Of a DNA stretch of 64,000 nucleotides, positions 1 to 7,901 are shown piece after piece. A model generated the notes under the pieces. It was not told where the DNA came from, ran no database searches, and worked only from the letters and a program-made list of their open reading frames with translations. The stretch is from Zhenhengia yiwuensis (GTDB lineage Bacteria; Bacillota; Clostridia; Lachnospirales; Cellulosilyticaceae): assembly GCF_014384995.1 (NCBI RefSeq), contig NZ_JACRSY010000014.1, forward strand, positions 1 to 64,000. Reading direction: 5' to 3'. The position numbers and the translations under genes are program-made. Each line of letters begins with the position of its first letter. The first letter of the stretch is position 1.

Positions 1-321
<321 letters not shown>

Positions 322-415
322 AAAGTTTGTCTCTTGACATTTTGTACTGTTAAGTAGTACTGACTTGTCACTTAAAGTGACTTATGAATCGACTGGTTTA
401 ATGGTTACTATTTTA

Positions 416-428
416 TTTTCAAAGTTCA
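416..428 (-). promoter_or_regulatory. boxA-like antitermination element in the rRNA leader
   Basis: The minus strand reads TGAACTTTGAAAA in the transcribed leader between the rRNA promoter and the 16S gene. Clostridial and Bacillus rRNA leaders carry a similar boxA (CTTTGAAAA core) that loads Nus factors. Assignment rests on this short match only. Confidence 0.45.
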
Positions 429-494
429 TTTCTTCTTATTTATCAAGGCCTCAGCCCTGTGTGTCAGTGGCGCTGTGCCCTGCTGACTTGTATT

Positions 495-523
495 AGTATA
501 CGTCATGCCTTGCTATAAGTCAA
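495..523 (-). promoter_or_regulatory. rRNA operon promoter
   Basis: The minus strand carries TTGACT, a 17-nt spacer and TATACT, about 175 nt upstream of the 16S 5' end. Position, spacing and near-consensus boxes fit a vegetative rRNA promoter. Confidence 0.75.
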
Positions 524-613
524 CACCTTTTTTACTTTTTATTTTTCTTATTTCTACTTCCTTTGCTATTTTATCACTTAATGCTGTATTTTATAAGGGA
601 TACAGCCTACAAA

Positions 614-654
614 AAATTTTTAGCGTAAAATGCTCTAAAAAGCATTTTACGCTA
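614..654 (-). terminator. Intrinsic terminator of the alcohol dehydrogenase gene
   Basis: A perfect 14-bp inverted repeat (621-634 with 641-654, 6-nt loop) is followed on the minus strand by a T-rich tract. It lies just behind the alcohol dehydrogenase stop codon. Confidence 0.85.
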
Positions 655-674
655 TTATACTTGCTTATTCGCCT

Positions 675-1838
675 TTAATAAGCCGCTTTAAAAATCTCAA
701 GTACCGCTTCTGCACTTAATGTTTTATACCCTTTAATGTCACCAAAACGTGTTGCTTGTCTTGCCATTACTTCTAATTTCTCTTCCTCAATCCCTACTTC
801 TCTTAAAGACATAGGAATTTCTAGAGATAAGAAATATTCTCTAGTCTTTTGAATAGCTTGCTTAGCTATTACATATTTATCCTGGTTCTTATCAATATCC
901 CATACATTTACACCATATTCTACAAACTTATCTACACTTGTTTCATCTAATACATACTTCATCCAATGTGGTGTTAAAATAGCTAGGCCTACCCCATGCG
1001 TAATATCATAAAATGCACTTAACTCATGCTCCATAGGATGTACGCTCCAGCTACCTGCTTTGCCATAATGCATAAGTCCATTTAACGCAAGACTCGATGC
1101 CCACATGAGGTTAGCCCTTGCTTCATAATCTTCAGGACTCTCTACTGCAATTTTACCGTATTTAATACATGTTTTAAGTATAGCTTCAGCCATACGATTT
1201 TGTAAGAAAGCCCCTTCACTCCTTTCGAAATATTCTTCAAAAACATGACTCATAATATCTGCTGTACCCGCAGCTGTCTGGTATTTAGATACACTATAAG
1301 TATACTCAGGGTCTAGTATAGAAACTTTAGGTTTCATCTCTTCATGACCTGTTCCTAACTTTTCATTTGTCTCCATATTAGAAATAACTGCATAAGCATC
1401 CATCTCCGAACCTGTTGCTGCTAGTGTCAGTACCGTAATAATCGGAAGCACTTTCTTCACCTTAGATGCATCCTTTACTAAGTCCCATGCATCTCCTTCA
1501 TAATTTGCTGCAGCTGCAACTACCTTAGCACAATCCAGCGTACTTCCTCCACCTACCGCAAGTACAACATCTACTCCTTCTTCTTTACAAACTTGTGCAC
1601 CTTTATTAACAGTTGTAATCCTTGGGTTAGGTTCTACCCCACTAAGTTCTACTACCTCCACTCCATTATCAGCTAGTTGCTGCATAACTTTATTATAGAG
1701 CCCTATTTTTTTGATACTTCCTCCTCCGTATATAAGTAAAACCCTTTTCCCATATTGCTTGACTGTCTGTCCAAGATTCTCAATTTGTCCCTTACCAAAT
1801 AGAATTTTAGTAGGAATAGAATAATAAAAATTATTCAT
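675..1838 (-). CDS. Iron-containing alcohol dehydrogenase (butanol dehydrogenase type)
   Basis: This 387-residue protein belongs to the group III metal-dependent alcohol dehydrogenases, close to the clostridial NAD(P)H-dependent butanol dehydrogenases, which reduce aldehydes to alcohols at the end of fermentation. The N-terminus YYSIPTKILFGKG is typical. The nucleotide-binding GGGS motif followed by LDCAK is near residue 97, and metal-binding histidines are visible in MSHVFEEYF and in HGVGLAILTPHWM. Length matches the family. The ATG is preceded by AAGGAGA. The gene stands alone, with its own terminator. Substrate preference (butanal, methylglyoxal or others) cannot be read from the sequence. 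Confidence 0.93.
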   Translation of the reverse strand: MNNFYYSIPTKILFGKGQIENLGQTVKQYGKRVLLIYGGGSIKKIGLYNKVMQQLADNGVEVVELSGVEPNPRITTVNKGAQVCKEEGVDVVLAVGGGSTLDCAKVVAAAANYEGDAWDLVKDASKVKKVLPIITVLTLAATGSEMDAYAVISNMETNEKLGTGHEEMKPKVSILDPEYTYSVSKYQTAAGTADIMSHVFEEYFERSEGAFLQNRMAEAILKTCIKYGKIAVESPEDYEARANLMWASSLALNGLMHYGKAGSWSVHPMEHELSAFYDITHGVGLAILTPHWMKYVLDETSVDKFVEYGVNVWDIDKNQDKYVIAKQAIQKTREYFLSLEIPMSLREVGIEEEKLEVMARQATRFGDIKGYKTLSAEAVLEIFKAAY

Positions 1839-1934
1839 TATAACATCTCCTTTTAAAGTTTTTTATTAAAACCTTCTGCATATACTACTAACAATAAACT
1901 TATCCTATGCATTTTACAAGAAGGAGGCTTTAGG

Positions 1935-2441
1935 TTGAAGAAATTTTCTATTATAGGCACTTTATTTGTTCTTCTTATAGGTAGTCTTTTACATTTTACG
2001 TATGAATTAAGTAATGGTAATGCTTTTGTTGCACTCTTCAGTCCTATTAATGAAAGTTTGTGGGAACATTTTAAACTAGGTTTCTATTCCCTTATACTTT
2101 ATGCATTAATTGCATATCCTTTTATAAAAAATAAAGCAAATAATTACTTATTTGCTTTAGGAATTTCTTCTATTATATTAAATCTTGTTATCGGACTGCT
2201 TTATTACACTTATACACACTTTACAGATAAGAGTATTTTTTGGCTTGACATTACTATTTATATACTATCAGTTATCATGGCTTTTTTTATCTTTTACAAA
2301 CTTACCACACTTGCTCCACTTCCTATTATTACACAATGGATAGGCCTTATCATCATTCTACTTACTATATCTGCTTTTATCATGTTCACCTTAAATCCAC
2401 CTAATCAATTAGAATTATTCGTAGATCCAACAAAATCTTGA
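1935..2441 (+). CDS. DUF6512-like small integral membrane protein
   Basis: This 168-residue protein has about five hydrophobic helices and almost no soluble part. The N-terminal stretch with HFTYE, then ALFSPINESLWEHFK, resembles the uncharacterised DUF6512 family of Firmicutes membrane proteins. The function is unknown. The start is TTG at 1935, chosen because AAGGAGG ends seven bases upstream. It is transcribed divergently from the alcohol dehydrogenase and ends at a bidirectional terminator shared with the tRNA cluster. Confidence 0.75.
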   Translation: MKKFSIIGTLFVLLIGSLLHFTYELSNGNAFVALFSPINESLWEHFKLGFYSLILYALIAYPFIKNKANNYLFALGISSIILNLVIGLLYYTYTHFTDKSIFWLDITIYILSVIMAFFIFYKLTTLAPLPIITQWIGLIIILLTISAFIMFTLNPPNQLELFVDPTKS

Positions 2442-2446
2442 TATGC

Positions 2447-2490
2447 AAAAAAGACACCCGCCATCTATCCAGATAAAGGGTGTCTTTTTT
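2447..2490. terminator. Bidirectional terminator
   Basis: AAGACACCC (2451-2459) pairs with GGGTGTCTT (2478-2486), flanked by A-run and T-run. It serves the membrane protein gene from the left and the tRNA cluster from the right. Confidence 0.85.
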
Positions 2491-2494
2491 ATTA

Positions 2495-2567
<73 letters not shown>

Positions 2568-2577
2568 AAATATGAAA

Positions 2578-2649
2578 CTCCCCGAGTAGGGTTCGAACCT
2601 ACGACCCTTCGGTTAACAGCCGAATGCTCTGCCGCTGAGCTATCGAGGA
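2578..2649 (-). tRNA. tRNA-Asn (anticodon GTT)
   Basis: The minus strand gives acceptor TCCTCGA/TCGGGGA, D-arm AGCTCAGCGGCAGAGC, an anticodon loop with GTT and T-arm GGTTCGAACCC. It is the middle tRNA of the cluster. Confidence 0.96.
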
Positions 2650-2665
2650 ATATTTTTAAAAAGTA

Positions 2666-2739
<74 letters not shown>

Positions 2740-2779
2740 ATATTGTTTGTGTTCCGCCACATCGCTTGGAACGTTTATT

Positions 2780-2808
2780 ATAATACCGCATAACACGACA
2801 GATGTCAA
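2780..2808 (-). promoter_or_regulatory. Promoter of the Ile-Asn-Thr tRNA cluster
   Basis: The minus strand shows TTGACA, a 17-nt spacer and TATTAT, ending about 40 nt before tRNA-Ile. Confidence 0.8.
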
Positions 2809-2869
2809 CTGGTTTTTTACATTTTTTTATTTTTTATTTTTATTTTTCTTTGTTCTACTTTATTCCACT

Positions 2870-3345
2870 TACCTATTGACCATATACAAAGCTTTATTAT
2901 GACTTCTTTAGATACATATAAAAGCTTTCTTTTTCTCCACACTTAATAAGATACTTATAGTGACTTTATCTTCTTTAATTGTTCTCTCAAATTCCATATA
3001 CGAACTTATAAGTAATCCATTCTACTTGCTTTTCTTCCACAATCTTTATAAAACTCTCTCTAACTTGCTTATTTCTACTTCCTTTCTATTAGAAGGATAA
3101 GAAATACCTGGAATAAGTTTAGTAATCTTTTCTGGATGTTGTACAAGAATCTTACAGCATAATCTTTGAAGTTCCACCATACCAGTATCTTCAAATGAGT
3201 TTTTTATTTACTACTTAAATCAGATACTAGTTGTTCTATGAGTTTTTCATGATGTCTATACATATTTTTAATAAATGCGCTTCTATATCTAGTATTGACA
3301 GATTGCTTGTCTTTTTTGTGGCCTGATTATACAACAAATTTATAG
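2870..3345 (-). pseudogene. Decayed protein gene, possibly a TetR-type regulator remnant
   Basis: No intact gene lies in 2810-3420. On the minus strand, however, protein-like runs continue one another in different frames. The first, from about 3310, reads NTRYRSAFIKNMYRHHEKLI. The next reads EDTGMVELQRLCCKILVQHP and continues through a segment rich in K and I. The last contains RESFIKIVEEKQVEWI. Stops and frame changes separate them. The helical, charged character recalls the C-terminal part of TetR-family regulators, but that is a guess. No start codon with ribosome binding site is visible. The identity of the ancestor is unknown. Confidence 0.4.
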
Positions 3346-3416
3346 TCCCCATCCTTATCTCCCTCACTTCTATTTCATAGTAACATTTTACAACCTAAGG
3401 CTATTTTCTGATAACT

Positions 3417-3454
3417 ATAAAAGACTCCTAGTATCAGTAGATACTAGGAGTCTT
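3417..3454 (-). terminator. Intrinsic terminator of the rubrerythrin gene
   Basis: AAGACTCCTAGTATC (3421-3435) and its complement (3440-3454) form a perfect 15-bp stem with a 4-nt loop, followed on the minus strand by a T-rich run. Confidence 0.88.
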
Positions 3455-3469
3455 TATTCTAATTATTTA

Positions 3470-4018
3470 TTATTTACCGAAGTATCTGTTTAAAAGACCT
3501 TCGAAAGCTTTACCGTGACGAGCTTCATCTTTAGCCATTTCATGTACTGTGTCATGAATTGCATCTAAACCTAATTGTTTAGCTAATGTTGCTAATTCTT
3601 TTTTACCAGCTGTTGCGCCATTTTCAGCAGCTACACGCATTTCTAAGTTTTTCTCTGTTGAAGCTGTAAGAACTTCTCCTAATAATTCAGCAAATTTTGC
3701 AGCATGTTCTGCTTCTTCATAAGCAGCTTTTTCCCAGTATAAACCAATTTCTGGGTAACCTTCTCTATGAGCAACTCTAGCCATAGCTAAGTACATACCT
3801 ACTTCTGAACATTCACCTTCAAAGTTAGCTCTTAAACCTTCAATGATTCTTTCATCTACACCTTGTGCTACACCTACAACATGTTCATCAGCCCATACAA
3901 GACCTTCTGTTGATTGTTCTGTGAATTTATCTGCACCTACATGACAGATTGGACATTCAGCTGGAGCTGCATCTCCTTCGAAAACATAACCACATACTGT
4001 ACATACATATTTTTTCAT
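3470..4018 (-). CDS. Reverse rubrerythrin (rubredoxin domain first)
   Basis: This 182-residue protein starts with a short rubredoxin-like iron centre (CTVC at residues 6-9, CPIC at 22-25), followed by a ferritin-like diiron domain with ExxH-type repeats (EVGMYLAMARVAHREGYPEIG, EEAEHAAKFAE, DEARHGKAFEG). The domain order is the reverse of classical rubrerythrin. In Clostridium such proteins act as NADH-driven, rubredoxin-linked peroxide and oxygen reductases. The start ATG has GGAGGG upstream. A consensus promoter and a PerR-like palindrome sit directly in front, which fits peroxide-inducible expression. The neighbouring flavin reductase-rubredoxin is a plausible electron donor. Confidence 0.93.
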   Translation of the reverse strand: MKKYVCTVCGYVFEGDAAPAECPICHVGADKFTEQSTEGLVWADEHVVGVAQGVDERIIEGLRANFEGECSEVGMYLAMARVAHREGYPEIGLYWEKAAYEEAEHAAKFAELLGEVLTASTEKNLEMRVAAENGATAGKKELATLAKQLGLDAIHDTVHEMAKDEARHGKAFEGLLNRYFGK

Positions 4019-4070
4019 AATCTAATCCCTCCACTGTTTAAATTATTTATTTTAAATTGTTTGTAACTAA

Positions 4071-4085
4071 GAATAATTATTATAT
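4071..4085. promoter_or_regulatory. PerR-like operator in front of rubrerythrin
   Basis: The sequence holds the core ATAATTATTAT, which matches the inner part of the PerR box TTATAATNATTATAA (ATAAT-N-ATTAT). It lies immediately downstream of the -10 box, where bound repressor would block transcription. The same core recurs in front of the next operon. AT-richness makes chance matches possible. Confidence 0.5.
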
Positions 4086-4089
4086 ACAT

Positions 4090-4118
4090 ATTATATCTAA
4101 GTTAATTTCTCTTGTCAA
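4090..4118 (-). promoter_or_regulatory. Promoter of the rubrerythrin gene
   Basis: The minus strand reads TTGACA, 17 nt, TATAAT, a full consensus vegetative promoter about 70 nt upstream of the start codon. Confidence 0.85.
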
Positions 4119-4135
4119 CTACATTTTAAATTTTT

Positions 4136-4753
4136 TTATTTAAGTTTAAAAACACTTTTTGGTTGCTTACAAATCGGACATACATAGTCATCTGGAAGCT
4201 CTTCAAAAGGAATCTCTCCATTATATTCATAGTGACAAACTGTACATTCATATATTTTTTCATTTTTAGTAGTTGGCGGCATAGATTGAGCTTTTAACTC
4301 TCTATACGCTGCATAAGTCATAGGTTTATTTTCTTTAAAGTCTTTAGCATCTATTACGCTTGCAATAAAAATAGTGTGTGTTCCTACATCTACAGTTTGT
4401 GTTACCTTTCCGGTTAGTACTGCAACAGCGCCATCTTCTATATAAGGGTTACCTAATACATCTACCTTATAATCAATCCCCTCAAACTTATTAACATCAC
4501 GGCCTGACTGCATACCAAATCTTTTTACATTTTCTAATGCACTTACTTCTGACAAAGTTGTTAAACTAAATTGGCCTGATGCCTTCACCATATCGTGTGT
4601 CAAATTTGTCTTTGCTACTGTAATACTAATTTGTTCAGGTATAGAAGTTACTTGCATACCTGTATTAATGATACAAGCATTTAACTTATTCTCTAACTTT
4701 GTTCCTAATACATATACACCATAACTCATTGTAAATAAAGCTGTCTGATCCAT
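4136..4753 (-). CDS. hrb: Flavin reductase-rubredoxin fusion (high-molecular-weight rubredoxin)
   Basis: The protein has an N-terminal FMN-binding split-barrel domain of the flavin reductase/flavoredoxin family (roughly residues 1-150) and a C-terminal rubredoxin (YECTVCHYEY ... DYVCPICKQ, four iron-binding cysteines). Such Hrb proteins, known from Moorella, take electrons from NAD(P)H and pass them to flavodiiron proteins or rubrerythrins that remove O2, peroxide or NO. An upstream in-frame ATG at 4771 has no ribosome binding site, while the ATG at 4753 has AAAGGG at good distance, so I chose 4753 (205 residues). The promoter region shares its operator-like palindrome with the rubrerythrin gene. 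Confidence 0.88.
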   Translation of the reverse strand: MDQTALFTMSYGVYVLGTKLENKLNACIINTGMQVTSIPEQISITVAKTNLTHDMVKASGQFSLTTLSEVSALENVKRFGMQSGRDVNKFEGIDYKVDVLGNPYIEDGAVAVLTGKVTQTVDVGTHTIFIASVIDAKDFKENKPMTYAAYRELKAQSMPPTTKNEKIYECTVCHYEYNGEIPFEELPDDYVCPICKQPKSVFKLK

Positions 4754-4782
4754 ACTTACACACCCTTTCATTATATATATAA

Positions 4783-4797
4783 CAATAATTATTATTT
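4783..4797. promoter_or_regulatory. PerR-like operator in front of the Hrb gene
   Basis: This site contains ATAATTATTAT, identical to the core found before the rubrerythrin gene, and lies between the -10 box and the start codon. Confidence 0.5.
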
Positions 4798-4814
4798 AAT
4801 ATATTTTTTATATT

Positions 4815-4843
4815 ATGATATATCCAAACAATTGTTTTGTCAA
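4815..4843 (-). promoter_or_regulatory. Promoter of the Hrb gene
   Basis: The minus strand reads TTGACA, 17 nt, TATCAT. Confidence 0.7.
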
Positions 4844-4942
4844 CCTACTTTTACCATCTATTGGTTTTTATATAATCATTTTCTGTTCATATTTATAAGT
4901 TATTCTTAAATTATAAATTACCCACTTAAAAGGAGACTTACA

Positions 4943-5788
4943 TTGCAGAAAATCGCTATTATTACAGACAGCTGTTCAGATTTAACCTTTGAAACACTTA
5001 ATCAGTATCACATTACTATGTTCCCTATACGTATTATCTATAAAGAAAGAGAATTTCTTGATAAGATAGAAATTACCTCTGAAGAAATGTATGCAAATCT
5101 TCAAAAAGAAATCCCTTCTACTTCTCTCCCTGACTTAGCTTATTGCGAAAAGCAAGTTGCTAAACTTAAAGCTGAAGGCTTCACTGATTTTATTATCATC
5201 ACTGTTTCTTCTAACCTCTCTGGAACACTTAATGCTTTAAAAATCTTAGGTGAACATCATACAGATGTTAACTTCCATTTCTTTGATTCTCTTACTTTAG
5301 GTTATCCTCAAGGTGTTATTGCAATAGAAGCAGGAAAATTAGCTATAGCTGGTGAAAACGTAGAAAGTATTTTAACTAAACTTGAAGATGTAAGAAAACG
5401 TACACATGGCTATATTGCCCTTGATACTTTAGAATACTTAAAACGCGGCGGACGCCTTGGTAAAACAACAGCAACACTAGGGGAACTTATTAGCCTTAAA
5501 CCTATTATTTCTTCTAACGATGAGGGTTTACTCTTTACATATTGTAAAGCGCGAGGAAGGAAACAAGCTCTATCTAAAGTAAAACAAATTATCCTTAGCT
5601 ACTTAGATAAAGGAAAATGTAGTTTATGGATACTTCAAGGAAATGCACTTAAAGACGGCTACGCTCTTTTAGAAGAATTAAAAAGTCATCCTAATCTTAA
5701 TTTCATTTCACTGGAGACGGTAGGTCCATCTATGGGTGTCCATACAGGTCCTAACGTAGTCGGTTTTGCTATATTAGAAGAAGCATAA
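4943..5788 (+). CDS. DegV family fatty-acid-binding protein
   Basis: This 281-residue protein has the DegV signatures: an N-terminal IITDSCSDL, the STSLPD loop, and LDTLEYLKRGGRLGK in the second domain. DegV/FakB proteins bind a fatty acid in a buried pocket, and some present it to the kinase FakA for phospholipid synthesis. No FakA gene lies nearby, so this particular role is inferred from the family. The start is TTG at 4943, preceded by AAAGGAGA. The gene is monocistronic and ends in a bidirectional terminator. Confidence 0.93.
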   Translation: MQKIAIITDSCSDLTFETLNQYHITMFPIRIIYKEREFLDKIEITSEEMYANLQKEIPSTSLPDLAYCEKQVAKLKAEGFTDFIIITVSSNLSGTLNALKILGEHHTDVNFHFFDSLTLGYPQGVIAIEAGKLAIAGENVESILTKLEDVRKRTHGYIALDTLEYLKRGGRLGKTTATLGELISLKPIISSNDEGLLFTYCKARGRKQALSKVKQIILSYLDKGKCSLWILQGNALKDGYALLEELKSHPNLNFISLETVGPSMGVHTGPNVVGFAILEEA

Positions 5789-5790
5789 AA

Positions 5791-5820
5791 AAGAAAGCGC
5801 CCTATAATAGGGCGCTTTTT
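5791..5820. terminator. Bidirectional terminator between degV and ferredoxin genes
   Basis: AAAGCGCCCTA (5794-5804) pairs with TAGGGCGCTTT (5808-5818), with an A-run before and a T-run after. Confidence 0.88.
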
Positions 5821-5827
5821 ATCACCA

Positions 5828-6019
5828 TTAATCTTCAATATCAATAGCACTTACAGGACAGCCATCTCTAGCTGCTTCTGCATCACCTTGTACATTTTCT
5901 GGAATCTCACCTTCAATAGCCACAGCTAAACCATCATCTTCTAAAGAAAATACTTCTGGGCATGTAGCTGGACAAAGTCCACATCCAATACATGTATCTT
6001 TATCTACGCTTGCTTTCAT
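5828..6019 (-). CDS. Single-cluster [4Fe-4S] ferredoxin
   Basis: This 63-residue protein shows CIGCGLCPATCPEVF near the N-terminus and CPVSAI near the C-terminus. That is the pattern of small ferredoxins of the Thermotoga/Desulfovibrio type, in which CxxCxxC plus the C-terminal CP hold one [4Fe-4S] cluster and the remaining cysteine can form a disulphide. It is a soluble low-potential electron carrier. The ATG has AAGGAGG upstream. The gene lies alone between two unrelated genes, so its partner enzyme is not indicated. Confidence 0.93.
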   Translation of the reverse strand: MKASVDKDTCIGCGLCPATCPEVFSLEDDGLAVAIEGEIPENVQGDAEAARDGCPVSAIDIED

Positions 6020-6076
6020 CTTGATGCCTCCTTAAATGGAAATAGTCTTCTGTTATTATTTCCTAGGGCAATAGAT

Positions 6077-7537
6077 TTATACCAAGATATTTCCTATTCC
6101 AAACAATTGTTGGATAGCAAGTCTATTCTTTTCAATATCTAATGCAATATTAGATTTTTTAAGTTCTAATTCCTCTAGTAAACTAAGGGTAGAATCATAA
6201 TTATTAGTCTTACGTATTTGTGCAATATCTTGATTAAGTTTATTCACTTCATTCTGCTTAGCAGATATAGACTGATTATCTGTCTGTATTTTATCTTCAA
6301 CTTCTTTAATATGTGTAAGCTGTTCATTAGAAACTTCTATATAATAGATGGAACCATCATCTAGTTTTCCTTTATTGTATGCCTTAAAAGACTGTACCCC
6401 TACATCTACTACATTAGATCTAGTTAATTTGAGTCTTACTTTCTGACTACCTGGTTTATAAGTTCCAAAAAGCCAACTTTTTTCTGGTATTGCAGCCTCA
6501 TACTCTCCATTTTCATAGCGATCTAATATATAAAGGTCTACTTCTTTATAGGTTTTTAGTTCACTTACTTCTTGAGTATAAGATGCAATTTGGTTATTTA
6601 AATCTGCAATCTCTTTAGTAACCTTTTGAACTTCATTCACTATCATTTCCGTCTGTACATCAACACTTTGCTTCATATTCATTAAGTCAACTTCTTGAAG
6701 TTCTATTTGCTTAAGTTCTTCCTGTAAACGTTTAATCATACCATTGTAATTTGTAAATGCTACATATTCTGATGTCGTAATGATACGTTTCTTATTTAAA
6801 ATATCCACCCATAAGCCTAACGTCTCAAGTTCAATCTCCTTTGTTTTAAGTTCTGTAAAAAGAACTTCTTTAGCACGCGTTGCTTCTATATAATCTAAGA
6901 GTTTAATAGATGTGCTTTCTATATCACCTTTATGGGGGAAGGATAAAAGCTCATAAACATTAATTTCAAACTGCTCTAGTGGAAGTTTCTCACCTTTTAA
7001 TGAAAGCAATTTATAAAGACTTTCCACTTTGTCCTGTGTAAGTTTTGCTTCGCTACCAAAATAAGCCTCAAGCGCTCTTTCAAAAGTGACTATGTCTAAG
7101 CGCTTCATATATTCTTTTAAATTATTTGATGGCGTTTTACTTATGACTTCATCAAACAAAGCCTTTTGGTCCTTAAATAATAGGCCTTCTTTATTATACT
7201 TTATAAGTATTCTCTCTTTCGTAGCTTCATCAAAGTTTACGAAATACTTTTCTAGAAATTCTTGACTCACTTCAGATAAATCTGTTACTAAGTATTCAAG
7301 CCCTTGCTTGAAATAAAAATGTGTATATTCTCGAGGCTTCGCCTTAGTAAGAATATTGACAACCTGAGCCGGCATTTCTTTTATCTTAAAATAAGAAATT
7401 TGAATTAAATTCATATTCATAATCAGCACTAAACCTATTATTACTACACTACCAGTAGGTATAACTACTTTTTTATTTTCATCAATCCACTGCAAAGACA
7501 CTTCTTTAATGTGTACAAGTTTTTCTTTGAAATTCAT
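6077..7537 (-). CDS. Membrane-anchored coiled-coil protein of unknown function
   Basis: I do not recognise this 486-residue protein. A short charged N-terminus is followed by one clear membrane helix at about residues 24-43, and the remainder is predicted to be outside the cell. Residues about 60-230 look all-helical. Two long heptad-rich coiled-coil segments follow (about 225-330 and 400-475), separated by a compact segment with YKPGSQKVRLKL and DDGSIYYIEV that looks beta-rich. The arrangement resembles membrane-tethered coiled-coil adaptors such as secretion or cell-envelope proteins, but no motif decides it. The ATG has AAGGAGA upstream. It is monocistronic and transcribed away from the glycine riboswitch. 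Confidence 0.8.
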   Translation of the reverse strand: MNFKEKLVHIKEVSLQWIDENKKVVIPTGSVVIIGLVLIMNMNLIQISYFKIKEMPAQVVNILTKAKPREYTHFYFKQGLEYLVTDLSEVSQEFLEKYFVNFDEATKERILIKYNKEGLLFKDQKALFDEVISKTPSNNLKEYMKRLDIVTFERALEAYFGSEAKLTQDKVESLYKLLSLKGEKLPLEQFEINVYELLSFPHKGDIESTSIKLLDYIEATRAKEVLFTELKTKEIELETLGLWVDILNKKRIITTSEYVAFTNYNGMIKRLQEELKQIELQEVDLMNMKQSVDVQTEMIVNEVQKVTKEIADLNNQIASYTQEVSELKTYKEVDLYILDRYENGEYEAAIPEKSWLFGTYKPGSQKVRLKLTRSNVVDVGVQSFKAYNKGKLDDGSIYYIEVSNEQLTHIKEVEDKIQTDNQSISAKQNEVNKLNQDIAQIRKTNNYDSTLSLLEELELKKSNIALDIEKNRLAIQQLFGIGNILV

Positions 7538-7601
7538 ACTCTCTCCTTTGTGTCGTATTCTGTCCTAATTATACAATGTTTGTGTTTTTAAAACAATTGT
7601 A

Positions 7602-7631
7602 TTGTATTTTCCTTTGTCCGTCTGCTATAAT
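7602..7631 (+). promoter_or_regulatory. Promoter of the glycine riboswitch transcript
   Basis: TTGTAT, an 18-nt spacer and a perfect TATAAT lie just upstream of the first aptamer. Confidence 0.65.
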
Positions 7632-7632
7632 G

Positions 7633-7814
7633 AGGCATATCCGGTAGAAGCTTAGTAGAAGAATGTCTTACGACATACCGAAGGAGTAACGCTCTCAGGT
7701 ACTTATTATAAGTGGGACTGCTTAGCCGACGGAACTCTGGAGAGACTTGCGATATGCAAGCGCCGAAGGTGCAAGGCATGGTATACATGCTCAAACTCTC
7801 AGGCAAAAGGACAG
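7633..7814 (+). ncRNA. Tandem glycine riboswitch (gcvT motif)
   Basis: Two aptamers follow one another. Each carries the hallmark CCGAAGG followed by AGTAAC or TGCAAG, and CTCTCAGG; the second also has the classic GGAACTCTGGAGAGAC start and an AAAAGGACAG end. The first spans about 7633-7722 and the second about 7723-7814. The downstream gene is a sodium:alanine/glycine symporter, so the ligand fits the gene. The 3' end of aptamer two (ACAGGGAT) is also the 5' arm of the terminator that follows. Glycine binding would therefore compete with termination and raise expression; this direction is inferred. Confidence 0.93.
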
Positions 7815-7864
7815 GGATTCTTTTATCTAATTGAATAATTACATATTCTCCCTATCCCTTTTTA
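7813..7864 (+). terminator. Riboswitch-controlled attenuator hairpin
   Basis: AGGGAT (7813-7818) can pair with ATCCCT (7854-7859), directly followed by a run of T. The loop is long (35 nt). The left arm overlaps the end of the second glycine aptamer, as expected for an expression platform. Confidence 0.6.
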
Positions 7865-7901
7865 TGCAGAGTAAAATCTAACATTAAAAGGAGATATCAA
7901 A

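Noticed and set aside
7588..7806. 72-codon frame on the minus strand across 7588-7806
   Set aside because: It is the complement of the glycine riboswitch, whose conserved motifs explain the sequence.
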